Positions 1-8,735 of a stretch of 57,413 bases of DNA are shown here, piece after piece (position 1 is the stretch's first letter; every line of letters begins with the position of its first letter). A model generated the notes under the pieces. The model saw only the letters and a program-made list of their open reading frames with translations. It had not been told where the DNA came from and did not search any database. This DNA comes from Acidocella sp. (GTDB lineage Bacteria; Pseudomonadota; Alphaproteobacteria; Acetobacterales; Acetobacteraceae). Made by a program: the position numbers and the translations under genes. The stretch covers positions 1-57,413 of the forward strand of contig JARLIK010000015.1 of the NCBI GenBank assembly GCA_031291755.1. Direction: 5' to 3'.

Positions 1-23
1 AGTGAAAATGCGGGGTCACATTG

Positions 24-596
24 TCATGTTACATTTTTGACAATCCAAGTGTCTCCTTGGTGGATTAGAATCAAATCTATCGACGATCTCCTAGTATTGG
101 CAGAAAAAGCCTCAACAGTGATTCTGTGTGTGCCAGGCAATAAAATAGGTGTGGCCGAATTTTGCTGGTTCCAGCCTTGATCTTGTTCAATAAAAGTAAT
201 GATATTCAGATAATTCGTGCAAGGCTGAAATTTTGGATCATCGAAGGCTAAAATCTCAATTAACTTTCCATCGTCTGGTAAAAGCGAGAACGGACGGCAA
301 GAAAGTTGGTCGCCAAATACAACGCCGTCGCTACGCCTAAAAAATCTAGGAGGATCATACCGAACTCGAACGCGACAATCGTTTAGAAATATCCCGCCTT
401 CATTTTTTATGCCGACCGGTATCATTAACCAAGGCTTTCGATCCGGATGATAACTGCCGATAAATTCATCATTTTCATCAAAGGAAATCGAAAGTTTTGG
501 TTTTGTACCACCAAGAAGCTCGTTAAATTCTTTGGCAACTTTATTGTAGCCGTCGCGTTCTTTTTCCAAACCAAGTATGATGCGATAACAATACAA
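24..596 (-). CDS. hypothetical protein, soluble part of a frameshifted membrane-anchored protein
   Basis: I do not recognise a named family. The 190-residue product starts with a charged, helix-like stretch (LEKERDGYNKVAKEFNELL, about residues 10-28). A beta-rich domain follows, with features such as NEGGIFLNDCRVRVRYDPPR. No signal peptide is visible. The reading frame upstream on the same strand (754 down to about 566) encodes transmembrane helices ending in a Trp-Lys-Lys juxtamembrane sequence. That sequence would run directly into this frame if the A-run at 561-565 (minus strand) had one more A. I therefore read this as the downstream part of one anchored protein, separated by a frameshift. 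The start given here may be artificial. Base composition is clearly more AT-rich than the neighbouring tyrA operon, which suggests acquired DNA. Confidence 0.5.
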   Translation of the reverse strand: MYCYRIILGLEKERDGYNKVAKEFNELLGGTKPKLSISFDENDEFIGSYHPDRKPWLMIPVGIKNEGGIFLNDCRVRVRYDPPRFFRRSDGVVFGDQLSCRPFSLLPDDGKLIEILAFDDPKFQPCTNYLNIITFIEQDQGWNQQNSATPILLPGTHRITVEAFSANTRRSSIDLILIHQGDTWIVKNVT

Positions 597-754
597 AATA
601 CCGAAACCATTGCCAACAATATTTTTTCCATCGTGCCCGTTACGAACACAGCAGCTATGGCTAAAGGAACGCTTGCAGCACCGTTCATGGCCTCAAGCCA
701 ATGAACAGTAAATGCCTTAATAATCCCGATAAAGCTGGAGTCTTTGTTCACCAT
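425..754 (-). CDS. N-terminal transmembrane fragment of the frameshifted hypothetical protein
   Basis: The first 65 or so codons encode a short cytoplasmic lead and two hydrophobic segments (about residues 26-41 and 45-63), ending in Leu-Val-Trp-Lys-Lys. After that point this frame gives low-quality sequence up to its stop. The -1 frame continues with a plausible helical domain, the feature ending at 24. The switch falls on a run of five A residues. The original protein was probably one of about 250 residues with an N-terminal membrane anchor. It could be a true pseudogene, a sequencing indel, or slippage during expression. No strong Shine-Dalgarno sequence is visible before the ATG at 754. 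Confidence 0.4.
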   Translation of the reverse strand: MVNKDSSFIGIIKAFTVHWLEAMNGAASVPLAIAAVFVTGTMEKILLAMVSVFCIVIASYLVWKKNATATIKLPKNLTSFLVVQNQNFRFPLMKMMNLSAVIIRIESLG

Positions 755-862
755 ATATTGAAAGCTGGACCGGAGTTCAGATTTGCAGCAAGCGATCTAT
801 ATTTATTTCAGATAAAACTCGTTATGGCAAAGTTTTGGAGAAATTACTTTCTCAAATACCTT

Positions 863-1750
863 TTAAGCCTGCTTCAACTCAATCAAACTCTGCCGAATCT
901 TCCGGCTCCGTACGATTTTATCTTCAATATAGGCGGTATCCCCCCAGCGGATGGCGCGGGCCATCGCTTGGGCGTCCTCTGAGAATCGCGCCAGCATTTC
1001 CAGCACGGCGTCTTTGTTGTTGAGGAAAATATCGCACCACATGGTGGGGTCGGAGGCGGCGATGCGGGTGAAGTCGCGAAAGCCCGAGGCGGCGAATTTC
1101 AGCACTTCCTGGCGCGTCTCGTCGGCCAGGTCGTCGGCGGTGCCGCAGATGGTGAAGGCGATCAAATGCGGCAAATGGCTGACGATGGCGGCGACACGGT
1201 CATGGTGGGCGGCGTCCATGCGGGCGGTCAGTGCGCCCATGCGCTGCCAGATGGTATCAAGCCGGGTGATGGCGGTCTCATCGGTGCCGGGTGGCGGGGT
1301 GAGGATGCACCAGCGGCCTTTGAATAAATCGGCAAAGCCAGAGTCTGGCCCGGAGAATTCGGTGCCGGCCATCGGGTGGCTGGGGACGAAATGCACATGC
1401 TCGGGCACAAACGGGCCGATGTCGCGGATGACGGATTGCTTGGTCGAGCCGACATCCGAGAGGATGGCGCCTGGCATCAAAGCGGGGGCGATCTGTTCAG
1501 CCAGGGCGGCGTATGTGCCGACCGGTGAGCATAATATCACGCAGTCAGCGTCTGCGGCGGCCTTGGCGGGGTCGAGTTCGCACACATCGGCGAAACCGAG
1601 TTCCTTGACACGGTCAAGGGATTTCTGGCTGCGGGTGTTGGCCACCACGGTTTTGGCGATGCCGCCGAATTCGCGTGAAGCCCTGGCGATCGAGCCGCCG
1701 ATCAGGCCGGTGCCGATGAGGGCGAGGCGCTGGAAGATGGGTTCAGCCAT
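863..1750 (-). CDS. tyrA: prephenate/arogenate (cyclohexadienyl) dehydrogenase
   Basis: This enzyme oxidatively decarboxylates prephenate and/or arogenate with NAD(P)+ in tyrosine synthesis, in the cytoplasm. The Rossmann motif GTGLIGGS sits at residues 13-20. SHPMAGTE, near residue 123, matches the TyrA active-site His block. The length of 295 residues is normal for a monofunctional TyrA without an ACT domain. The ATG overlaps the end of hisC by 8 bp, so the two are translationally coupled, and it is the last gene of the chorismate mutase-hisC-tyrA operon. Whether it prefers prephenate or arogenate cannot be read from the sequence. Family assignment is firm. Confidence 0.93.
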   Translation of the reverse strand: MAEPIFQRLALIGTGLIGGSIARASREFGGIAKTVVANTRSQKSLDRVKELGFADVCELDPAKAAADADCVILCSPVGTYAALAEQIAPALMPGAILSDVGSTKQSVIRDIGPFVPEHVHFVPSHPMAGTEFSGPDSGFADLFKGRWCILTPPPGTDETAITRLDTIWQRMGALTARMDAAHHDRVAAIVSHLPHLIAFTICGTADDLADETRQEVLKFAASGFRDFTRIAASDPTMWCDIFLNNKDAVLEMLARFSEDAQAMARAIRWGDTAYIEDKIVRSRKIRQSLIELKQA

Positions 1751-2828
1751 TTTGGAATTCGATCAGCGCTTCGGCCAATAAATCACATTCCTCAGTGGTG
1801 CCGATGGTGACGCGCAGGCAGGCGGGGAGGTTATAGGATTTTACATAGCGCACGATGATGCCGTGGCGGCGCAGATGCGCATCCGCCGCCATCGCGCGTT
1901 CGGGGGTTACAAAATCCAGCAGCAGGAAATTCGCCTCGCTGGGGATCACCTTGATGCCGGCGGCGGTGAGGCGGGCGGCGAGGCGGGCACGCTCGGCGGT
2001 GTTGTGGGCCGCGCCGTCAATGAGCCAATGTTCATCGGCCAGGGCGGCGATGGCGGCGGCGGCTACCATGGCGCTGACATTGAACGGCCCGCGCACCCGG
2101 TTCAGCACATCCACAATCGCGGGCGGCGCATAGGCCCAGCCGAGCCGCGCCCCGCCGAGGCCGAAAATTTTCGAAAATGTGCGGGTCATCACACAATTAT
2201 CACCGGCATTCACCAAGGCGATGCCAGGGTCGTAATCAGGGCGGGTGACGTATTCGGCGTAGGCGGCGTCGATCACCAGCAGCACGTCCGGCGGCAGATT
2301 ATCCCGCAGGCGGCGCATCTCGCTCTCGGGGATCAGCGTGCCGGTGGGGTTGTTGGGGTTGGCGATAAACACCATGCGGGTGGCGGGGCTGACCAGCGCC
2401 AGCATGGCGTCAACATCGGTGGTGAGGTCGCGCTCGCGGGCTTTGCGCACCACGCAGCCGGCGATCTTCCCGGCGATCTCATAGATCGAGAAGCCGTGCT
2501 CGCTCATGATCAGCTCGGTGCCGTGCCCGCCGTAGGATTGGATGAGCAAAGTGAGCAGGTCATCCGAGCCGTTGCCGCAGACGATCTGTGCCGGATCAAG
2601 GCCGAATTTCTTCCCCAAGGCAGCGCGCAGCGCGTGCATGCCGCCGTCCGGGTAGCGGTGCATCGCGGCAGCCGCCTCCTGCATGGCGGCGATGGCCACC
2701 GGCGGCGGGCCGAAGGCGCCCTCGTTCGAGGAGAGCTTGATGACGCGGTTAACGCCCGGCAGCTTGGACTCGCCGCCGACATACGGGGCCACCGTGAAAA
2801 TTTCCGCTCGCGCTTTTGGCAAGGTCAT
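1743..2828 (-). CDS. hisC: histidinol-phosphate aminotransferase (possible aromatic aminotransferase)
   Basis: A PLP-dependent class I/II aminotransferase of 361 residues, the usual HisC length. Visible signatures are [11 protein letters not shown] near the N-terminus, the NPNNPTGT block near residue 165, and the Schiff-base lysine in [10 protein letters not shown] at about residue 221. An Arg in the C-terminal CLRVTIGT block should bind the substrate carboxylate. It lies five bases after the chorismate mutase stop and overlaps tyrA. This context, with no other his gene nearby, suggests it also (or mainly) transaminates prephenate, phenylpyruvate or 4-hydroxyphenylpyruvate. HisC paralogues beside tyrA are known to do this in other alphaproteobacteria such as Zymomonas. 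The dual role is inferred; the fold is certain. Confidence 0.9.
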   Translation of the reverse strand: MTLPKARAEIFTVAPYVGGESKLPGVNRVIKLSSNEGAFGPPPVAIAAMQEAAAAMHRYPDGGMHALRAALGKKFGLDPAQIVCGNGSDDLLTLLIQSYGGHGTELIMSEHGFSIYEIAGKIAGCVVRKARERDLTTDVDAMLALVSPATRMVFIANPNNPTGTLIPESEMRRLRDNLPPDVLLVIDAAYAEYVTRPDYDPGIALVNAGDNCVMTRTFSKIFGLGGARLGWAYAPPAIVDVLNRVRGPFNVSAMVAAAAIAALADEHWLIDGAAHNTAERARLAARLTAAGIKVIPSEANFLLLDFVTPERAMAADAHLRRHGIIVRYVKSYNLPACLRVTIGTTEECDLLAEALIEFQNG

Positions 2829-2833
2829 GCGGC

Positions 2834-3679
2834 TTATTCCAGAGGCATGGCGAAGCCGCCGATTGAGAGGGCGGGCGCATCGAGGCCGCTGATTTGGGCG
2901 AGCCGCGGGTCGGTGTCATCCACCAACCCTCCCACCTCAACCAGCGCCAGCGCCCGGTCGCCAGCGTCGCGCTTGGCCAGAATATTCAACACGGTAAATC
3001 CGGCGGCGGTGACACTGGCGGTGATTCGGGCGCGAGAGGTATCGGCGGGCACTTCCAGCGCGATCAGCCCGTGGTCATTGCCGCTGGCGTCGGGCTGGAT
3101 GGCAGCGACGGCGTAGGCAACCCCCACCGGAGTACCCTCGGCACGCTGGGTCCAGAACGGCAGCTTGGCGATGACCGATAGTTGGGTCGGGCCGCGGCCC
3201 ATCAGGGAGGTCCACCAGATGCCATCCGGTTCGTCGCTGGGCGGTGGCAGCACGGCCACCTGGGCGGTGCCGGATTCGATGTCGGCCAGGGTTTGCGACG
3301 GGTTGCGGTGGCGGCGCATCGGTGTGAGGGGGCCGAAATGCTCGCGCGCCAAAGCTGGAATTTCACAGGTCTCGCTGGTGCTGCATACCGCCACCGTCTG
3401 GCCGCCCTCGATGATCAGGGCGGCGGCGAAAATCTCCCGCCAGATGCGTAGAATGGATTGCGGCGGCAGCGAGCCCTGATGCTGGCCGAGCAGGCGGCGC
3501 ACCATGCTGGCTTCCCGGCCGGGGCGGATTTTCACGCCGCGCTTGCCGCCATCGCTGGCCACGCGCTCAATGATTCCGGCGCGGCGCATCAGCAGCGCGT
3601 GCAGTTCATCGTCGAGCGAATCGAGTTCGGCCCGCAATTTGGCCAGTGTTTCCGGGGCGGTGGTGCTGTCAGTGCTCAT
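2834..3679 (-). CDS. pheA: chorismate mutase with degenerate prephenate dehydratase/ACT-like C-terminus
   Basis: The N-terminal 95 residues form an AroQ-type helical chorismate mutase domain. A first helix ([19 protein letters not shown]) is followed by the basic [15 protein letters not shown] segment, which supplies the usual Lys/Arg ligands. The remaining 180 residues resemble prephenate dehydratase plus a regulatory tail. However, the catalytic Thr-Arg-Phe of dehydratases appears as Thr-Gln-Leu ([10 protein letters not shown]), so dehydratase activity is doubtful. I chose the ATG at 3679 over an upstream ATG at 3754. The 25 extra residues are Arg-rich and look non-conserved, and [12 protein letters not shown] is a typical start for this family. 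It leads the operon with hisC and tyrA, diverging from metX. Confidence 0.82.
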   Translation of the reverse strand: MSTDSTTAPETLAKLRAELDSLDDELHALLMRRAGIIERVASDGGKRGVKIRPGREASMVRRLLGQHQGSLPPQSILRIWREIFAAALIIEGGQTVAVCSTSETCEIPALAREHFGPLTPMRRHRNPSQTLADIESGTAQVAVLPPPSDEPDGIWWTSLMGRGPTQLSVIAKLPFWTQRAEGTPVGVAYAVAAIQPDASGNDHGLIALEVPADTSRARITASVTAAGFTVLNILAKRDAGDRALALVEVGGLVDDTDPRLAQISGLDAPALSIGGFAMPLE

Positions 3680-3774
3680 AATGCGGCGAGTGATACAGCT
3701 TCGTGATGGTGCTGCAAAGCCGTGAGGAGCCATGCGGTATCGAAGGGATTGCATGGCGGGGGGCGGCGGCGCAT

Positions 3775-4929
3775 ATGCGAAAAACCATGGATCAAGGCCC
3801 GAATTTCTCTGAGACGCCGCACCAGTCTGTCAGTTTCGATGACGGGCTGACGCTGGATTGCGGGCGGCACCTGAACCGGCTGACCGTGGCGTACCGCACC
3901 TACGGCACGCTGAACGCCGCCCGTAGCAACGCGATTCTCATCTGCCATGCGCTGACCGGCGACCAATATGTGGCCGAAACGCAGCCGGTGACCGGCAAGC
4001 CCGGCTGGTGGGGTGCCGTGGTGGGGCCGGGGCGGCCAGTTGATACCGAGCGGTATTTTGTCATTTGCGCCAATGTGCTGGGCGGCTGCATGGGCTCAAC
4101 CGGGCCGCGCAGCCCGCATGATGAGCGCCCCGGCGAACCTTGGGGCGTGGATTTTCCGCCGGTGACCATTGCCGACATGGTGCGGGCGCAAAAGCGGCTG
4201 GTGGACCATTTAGGGATTGAGAAGCTATTTGCCGTGATCGGCGGCTCGATGGGCGGGATGCAGGCGCTGGCCTGGGCCGCCTTGTACCCAGAGCAGGTGT
4301 TTGCCGCGGTGCCGGTGGCGGCGGCCGCGTATCATTCCGCGCAGAATATCGCGTTCCATGAAATTGGCCGCCAAGCCATTGCGGCTGACCCCTCCTTCCA
4401 TGGCGGGCGCTATTGGGCTGAGGGTGTCACCCCGGCGCGGGGCTTGGCGGTGGCGCGGATGACCGCGCATATCACCTATGTTTCGGAAGCCGCGTTGACG
4501 CGCAAATTTGGCCGTAAATTGCAGGGCGCATCGGATCTATTGATCGGCGACCGCTTCGAGGTGGAGAGCTACCTGGAGCATCAGGGTTCCAGCTTTGTGC
4601 GGCGCTTTGATGCGAATTCGTATTTAACCATTACCCGCGCGATGGATTTATTTGACCTGGCGGCTGACCATGACGGCAGTTTGGCAGCCGCCTTTACCGG
4701 CACGCGCACACGGTTTTTGCTGGTGAGTTTTTCATCGGACTGGCTGTTCCCCACCGCGCAGTCACGCGCCATTGCCAAGGCGCTGAACCATGTGGCGGCG
4801 AACGTGAGTTTTGTGGAGATTATGTCTGATAAAGGTCATGATGCGTTTTTGCTCGACGAGCCGGATTTTCATCGCACCTTGAGCGGGTTTTTGGCGGGTT
4901 GCGCTGAACACGCAGGGCTGGGCTCATGA
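3775..4929 (+). CDS. metX: homoserine O-acetyltransferase (MetX)
   Basis: MetX activates homoserine with acetyl-CoA for methionine synthesis. It has an alpha/beta-hydrolase fold. The nucleophile elbow GGSMGGMQ holds the catalytic Ser near residue 157. The Asp is in FSSDWLFP and the His in DKGHDAF, completing the triad. With this start it is 384 residues, the normal length. Several in-frame ATGs exist upstream (from 3703) and one 12 bases downstream (3787). The longer versions add an unlikely Arg/Gly-rich leader. The stop overlaps metW by four bases (ATGA). The O-acetylhomoserine sulfhydrylase at 36.3 kb is the expected next step. MetX family members can use succinyl-CoA, so acyl donor specificity is inferred. 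Confidence 0.92.
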   Translation: MRKTMDQGPNFSETPHQSVSFDDGLTLDCGRHLNRLTVAYRTYGTLNAARSNAILICHALTGDQYVAETQPVTGKPGWWGAVVGPGRPVDTERYFVICANVLGGCMGSTGPRSPHDERPGEPWGVDFPPVTIADMVRAQKRLVDHLGIEKLFAVIGGSMGGMQALAWAALYPEQVFAAVPVAAAAYHSAQNIAFHEIGRQAIAADPSFHGGRYWAEGVTPARGLAVARMTAHITYVSEAALTRKFGRKLQGASDLLIGDRFEVESYLEHQGSSFVRRFDANSYLTITRAMDLFDLAADHDGSLAAAFTGTRTRFLLVSFSSDWLFPTAQSRAIAKALNHVAANVSFVEIMSDKGHDAFLLDEPDFHRTLSGFLAGCAEHAGLGS

Positions 4930-5564
4930 ATTTTACCCAGCCGGTGCGCTTTGTCGCAAAAAACATGCGGGTGGATTTGGCGCTGATCGCCGGGATGGTG
5001 GCGCCCAACTCGCGGGTGCTGGATATTGGCTGCGGTGATGGCACGCTGATCGACCATCTGTTCCGCACCAAGCAATGCGATGCGCGTGGCATTGAAATCG
5101 ACATGGCCGAAGTGACGCGGGCGGTGACGCACGGACTGCCGGTGATGCAGGGCGACGCCGATAGTGATCTGGCGAATTACCCTGATGCTGCCTTTGATTA
5201 TGTGATTCTGTCGCGCACCTTGCAGGCGGTGGAAAAGCCCCGTGAGGTGCTGCGTCAGATGCTGCGGATCAGCACGTTCGCGATTGTGAGCTTTCCGAAC
5301 TTCGGCCATTGGAGCCTGCGGCTGCAATTATTATTCGGCGGCAAAATGCCGATGACGCGGGCCTGGCACCGGATGTGGTACGAGACGCCGAATATCCACC
5401 CCTGCACCATCCGGGATTTTTTCGCGTTGTGTGAAGCCGATGGGTATAAAGTTGAGCAGTGGCTGGCGGCGGATGAGGATGGCAAAAAAGCGCCATGGCG
5501 GAAGTTTGCATCGCTGGCGAATTTCTTTGGCGAGCAGGGGCTGTTTTTGCTGCGGAAGGTTTGA
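4926..5564 (+). CDS. metW: methionine biosynthesis protein MetW
   Basis: MetW is a class I SAM-dependent methyltransferase-like protein that accompanies metX in many proteobacteria and is needed for full homoserine acetylation. The product has 212 residues. The SAM-binding motif [13 protein letters not shown] lies near residue 31 and the conserved RGIEID strand follows. The family hallmark block around SFPNFGHW and the MWYETPNIH segment are both present. It is coupled to metX by an ATGA overlap, so the two are almost certainly cotranscribed. No methyl-acceptor is established from sequence. Confidence 0.93.
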   Translation: MNFTQPVRFVAKNMRVDLALIAGMVAPNSRVLDIGCGDGTLIDHLFRTKQCDARGIEIDMAEVTRAVTHGLPVMQGDADSDLANYPDAAFDYVILSRTLQAVEKPREVLRQMLRISTFAIVSFPNFGHWSLRLQLLFGGKMPMTRAWHRMWYETPNIHPCTIRDFFALCEADGYKVEQWLAADEDGKKAPWRKFASLANFFGEQGLFLLRKV

Positions 5565-5580
5565 CCAAGTAAATGGATGT

Positions 5581-5590
5581 GTAACGTTAC
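5581..5590. promoter_or_regulatory. perfect 10-bp palindrome upstream of the SDR gene
   Basis: GTAACGTTAC is a perfect palindrome 48 bases before the short-chain dehydrogenase ATG, in the short gap after metW. A regulator operator is possible, but a 10-bp palindrome can occur by chance and no partner regulator is adjacent. Confidence 0.2.
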
Positions 5591-5637
5591 GCTCACTTAT
5601 CCGGCTTGTATCTTCCGCAATTCTTTAAGGAAAATTC

Positions 5638-6414
5638 ATGCAACTTAACCTGATCAACAAAATCATCCTGATTACCGGCGGTTCGAAAGGCATCGGCTTG
5701 GCCTGCGCCAAGCTGTTTCTCGCTGAAGGGGCGCGGGTTGCGATTTGTTCGCGCGATGCGGCGAATATCCAAGCCGCGTTGGCGCAATTGCCAGGTGCCA
5801 TCGGGGTAACGGCGGATTTGACCGAAAATGTAGCGGCGGCGGCGATGGTGGCGCAGGTGGAGGCCAAGCTCGGTCCCATCGATGTGCTGGTGAACAGTGC
5901 CGGGGCGGCCAAGCGCACGGCGCCGGAGGATTTAACCCCGGCGGCGTGGCGGGCGGCGATGGAGGCGAAGTATTTTTCCTACATCAATGTTATCGACCCG
6001 GTGGTGAAATTGATGGCGGCGCGTGGGCGTGGCGTGATTGTAAATGTCATCGGTAACGGCGGCAAAGTGGCCTCGCCGGTGCATATCGCCGGGGGCGCTG
6101 CCAACGCAGCGTTGATGCTGGCCACGGCAGGATTGGCGACGGCTTATGCGCCACAAGGTATTCGGGTGGCAGGCGTGAATCCCGGCCTGACCGAAACCGG
6201 CCGGGTGGCGGAGGGGATGATCTCCACCGCCAAACTGGCTGGAGTCAGCGTTGAGGAAGCGCGTGCCCAAAGCATCGCCAAAATCCCGCTGGGCCGGATG
6301 GCCACCCCCGAGGAGGTGGCCGATACGGTGGTGTATCTGGCCTCCGACCGCGCCAGTTACGTTACCGGCGTCACGGTGACGATGGATGGCGCGGCAAGCC
6401 CGGTGGTTGTCTAG
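5638..6414 (+). CDS. SDR-family protein lacking the canonical catalytic residues
   Basis: A Rossmann-fold short-chain dehydrogenase/reductase of 258 residues. The cofactor motif TGGSKGIG is at residues 13-20, NSAG follows, and there is a C-terminal block (YLASDRASYVTGVTVTMDG). The active site is atypical. Where classical SDRs have Tyr-x3-Lys, this protein reads HIAGGAAN (149-156), giving Gly152 and Asn156. The usual Ser region reads NVIGNGG (136-142). It may bind a nucleotide cofactor without normal oxidoreductase chemistry, or belong to a divergent SDR subfamily. A good Shine-Dalgarno (aaggaaa) precedes the ATG. It ends convergently on the MipA gene, both using the same CTAG for their stops. 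Confidence 0.85.
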   Translation: MQLNLINKIILITGGSKGIGLACAKLFLAEGARVAICSRDAANIQAALAQLPGAIGVTADLTENVAAAAMVAQVEAKLGPIDVLVNSAGAAKRTAPEDLTPAAWRAAMEAKYFSYINVIDPVVKLMAARGRGVIVNVIGNGGKVASPVHIAGGAANAALMLATAGLATAYAPQGIRVAGVNPGLTETGRVAEGMISTAKLAGVSVEEARAQSIAKIPLGRMATPEEVADTVVYLASDRASYVTGVTVTMDGAASPVVV

Positions 6415-7283
6415 AACTTATACAACCCCGATAGCGACACCACGCCGTCGTTTTTAGATTCGGTGATCGGGCTGTTAGCGGCACTGCCCAGTAGGCGTTC
6501 ATAAGCAGCGCTCATGTCGATCACCCAATGCGGGGTGAGGAACCAGGCGGCAGACAAGCCAAAGCCGGCGGATTTCAGGCCGGGCGCGGCTTTATACAGC
6601 CGGTAATTGGTGCTGATGGCCTGCGCCTGCGACACCCCGAAATAGCCCTGCATGTAGCGGCCATCGCCGGCGGTGATGGTGGGGCCCGCAAACCAGGCAA
6701 ATTTGGCACTGCTGCCGGGCATCGGCAGATAGGCGCCAAAATCGCCTACCCAGCCGTTGGTGGCGCCAATCTGGCGGCGCACATCCAGCCGCAGGGTCAG
6801 CGGAAAGGCTTCGGCCAGTGCGTAGGTGGCGAAAAATTTTACCTCTGGGGCGGGGTGGATGGTGCCCAGGCCGTCAAGCGCCTTGCCGTCGGCGTGCGGT
6901 GAGCGGCCAAGGTCGTAGGTGATGGCAGCGCCCATATCGATATGGCGGAAGCTCAGCAGGTTAACGCCCAGGCCCTCGCCGGTGGAGAGGAAAAACTCAT
7001 CCTTATAGCGCACATCAATGACCGGGCCGGGCTGCACCTGATAGCGGGTGATGCCGTCAGCTACTGGGGCAAACTGCGAACCCAGGCCGAGTTCCACCTG
7101 CCAGGTGGGGATGCTGGGCTCGAACAGCCGTTGCAACTGGATACCGGAGGAATATTGCCATTCGGCCAGAGGCGAGGGGGTTTGCGCCTGGGCTTGGTGG
7201 GAAGCCAATAGCAGGCCAGAAGGCAATATCAAGGCTGCCAACAATGGCATAAACCGGTTGCTGAGTGCGGGTTTGTTACGCAT
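6411..7283 (-). CDS. MipA/OmpV family outer membrane protein
   Basis: The N-terminus (from the ATG at 7283) is a signal peptide: a positively charged start, the hydrophobic run LLAALILPSGLLLA, and an AQA cleavage site. The mature part is a beta-barrel of about 250 residues with alternating aromatic strands and a terminal Leu-Tyr-Lys-Phe, the usual C-terminal Phe for outer membrane assembly. The GPVIDVRYKDEFFLSTGEGLGVNLL block is typical of MipA/OmpV proteins, which act as murein hydrolase scaffolds or general outer membrane proteins. An in-frame ATG nine codons upstream (7310) is possible but adds a non-signal leader. The gene is monocistronic and convergent with the SDR gene. The 283-bp gap upstream to the NIPSNAP gene must hold divergent promoters; no clear site is seen. 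Confidence 0.82.
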   Translation of the reverse strand: MRNKPALSNRFMPLLAALILPSGLLLASHQAQAQTPSPLAEWQYSSGIQLQRLFEPSIPTWQVELGLGSQFAPVADGITRYQVQPGPVIDVRYKDEFFLSTGEGLGVNLLSFRHIDMGAAITYDLGRSPHADGKALDGLGTIHPAPEVKFFATYALAEAFPLTLRLDVRRQIGATNGWVGDFGAYLPMPGSSAKFAWFAGPTITAGDGRYMQGYFGVSQAQAISTNYRLYKAAPGLKSAGFGLSAAWFLTPHWVIDMSAAYERLLGSAANSPITESKNDGVVSLSGLYKF

Positions 7284-7566
7284 AGCGGTATAATCCTTCT
7301 GTGGTGGCAATTGTATGGCGCCACGTGCGTGCCGCTTTGGTCGTAAACACAGGCTTTAAGTCACGGTTCATTGCTTAGGTAGCTTCGGAAACTACTTACC
7401 CGCCCCAGGGTAATCATAAGGCCATGCAAACCCGCAGGATCAAGCCGGAGAACCTTAATTAATTGATAGATGTAGCCGCGAGCGGGGCGGCCATTACGCA
7501 GGCGGGGTTGGGAGGATGCGTAAATAGGTGCATAAATCGCCATATCTGAATTCAAGGTGGACCGCG

Positions 7567-7893
7567 ATGATCTATGAGTTACGTATTTACCATTGCTTGC
7601 CGGGCAAACTGCCACTGTTGTTGAAGCGCTTTGAGACGGCAACCTTGCCGCTGTGGGAAAAGCACGGGATCGTGCAGGCGGGGTTCTGGACCGTGGATAT
7701 CGGCCCCAGCAACCATGATTTATATTATATGCTGGCCTGGGAGTCTTTGGCCGAGCGGGACCGCAAATGGGGCGCGTTTCAGGCTGACCCGCAATGGCAG
7801 GCGGAACGCACCGCCAGTGAGGCCGGGGGGCCGATTTTGGCGAGTATCTCGAATTCGTTTCTGAAACCCACCAGTTTTTCGGCGGTGACGTAA
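7567..7893 (+). CDS. NIPSNAP family protein
   Basis: A small ferredoxin-like alpha+beta protein of 108 residues. [22 protein letters not shown] is the characteristic NIPSNAP opening, followed by [30 protein letters not shown]. The biochemical role of the family in bacteria is not settled. An upstream in-frame start at 7528 would add 13 residues with no family match, so the ATG at 7567 was chosen. It ends 11 bases before dapF, so cotranscription with dapF-ftsY is likely. Confidence 0.85.
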   Translation: MIYELRIYHCLPGKLPLLLKRFETATLPLWEKHGIVQAGFWTVDIGPSNHDLYYMLAWESLAERDRKWGAFQADPQWQAERTASEAGGPILASISNSFLKPTSFSAVT

Positions 7894-7904
7894 GGCCGCG
7901 ACTC

Positions 7905-8735
7905 ATGCGGTTTTTAAAGATGCATGGCGCCGGCAATGATTTTGCCGTGTTTGATGGCCGCGCCCAGCCGGTGCGGTTTTCAGCCGATGAAGCACGTTTG
8001 ATCGCGGATCGCCGCCTGGGGATCGGGTGTGATCAGATCATCATCATCGAGCCCGATGCGGCGGGCGCTGATGCCTTTATGCGGATATTGAACGCCGATG
8101 GCACCGAGGCGGGGGCGTGCGGCAATGCCACGCGCTGTGTGGCGATGCTGCTGGCGCAGGAAAGCGGGGCGTTAGAGATAAACATCCGCACCATTTCAGG
8201 CTTGCTGCCCGCGGTGATTTTGGGCGCTGGTATGATCGAGGTGGATATGGGTGCCCCCAAGCTGGGCTGGGCCGATGTGCCGCTGGCGGCGGCAATGGAT
8301 ACGCTGCATCTCGATCTGGCGATGGAAAACGTGGTTGACCCGGCGGCGTGCTCAATGGGCAACCCGCATGCGACGTTTTTTGTCGATGATATTGCAGCGG
8401 TTGATATTGCGCGGATTGGCCCGGTGCTGGAACATGCCACACTGTTTCCCGACCGTGCGAATATTGGGTTTGCACAGATTTTGTCGCGCACGCGGATTCG
8501 GCTGCGGGTATGGGAGCGTGGTGCGGGGCTGACGCTGGCCTGTGGTTCAGGGGCCTGTGCGGCGCTGGTGAATGCACACCGGCGTGGCTTGGTGGAGCGG
8601 CAGGCGACGATGATTTTGGATGGCGGTAGTTTGGAAATTACCTGGCGGGAAGAAGATGGCCATGTGCTGATGCGCGGCCCGGCGGTGACCTCATTTACCG
8701 GCAACTGGCCAGCCACGCCGCTGGAAAAATCATAA
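7905..8735 (+). CDS. dapF: diaminopimelate epimerase
   Basis: DapF interconverts LL- and meso-diaminopimelate for lysine and peptidoglycan synthesis, in the cytoplasm and without a cofactor. Both catalytic cysteine blocks are present: [11 protein letters not shown] near residue 71, and LACGSGACA near residue 213. The opening [13 protein letters not shown] is also diagnostic. The length of 276 residues is normal. Its TAA overlaps the ftsY ATG by one base (TAATG), indicating translational coupling. Confidence 0.95.
   Translation: MRFLKMHGAGNDFAVFDGRAQPVRFSADEARLIADRRLGIGCDQIIIIEPDAAGADAFMRILNADGTEAGACGNATRCVAMLLAQESGALEINIRTISGLLPAVILGAGMIEVDMGAPKLGWADVPLAAAMDTLHLDLAMENVVDPAACSMGNPHATFFVDDIAAVDIARIGPVLEHATLFPDRANIGFAQILSRTRIRLRVWERGAGLTLACGSGACAALVNAHRRGLVERQATMILDGGSLEITWREEDGHVLMRGPAVTSFTGNWPATPLEKS

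Noticed and set aside
951..1781. 276-codon plus-strand frame opposite tyrA
   Set aside because: Ser/Ala/Arg-rich shadow of a conserved TyrA; no ribosome-binding site and no family match.
1863..3116. 417-codon open frame on the plus strand opposite hisC and the chorismate mutase gene
   Set aside because: It is antisense to two clear enzymes, His/Gly/Ala-rich in the way of GC-driven shadow frames, and has no recognisable domain.
3680..3774. SAM-type riboswitch upstream of metX
   Set aside because: The short gap lacks the conserved SAM-II pseudoknot segments; likewise nothing fits in the 51 bases before metY.
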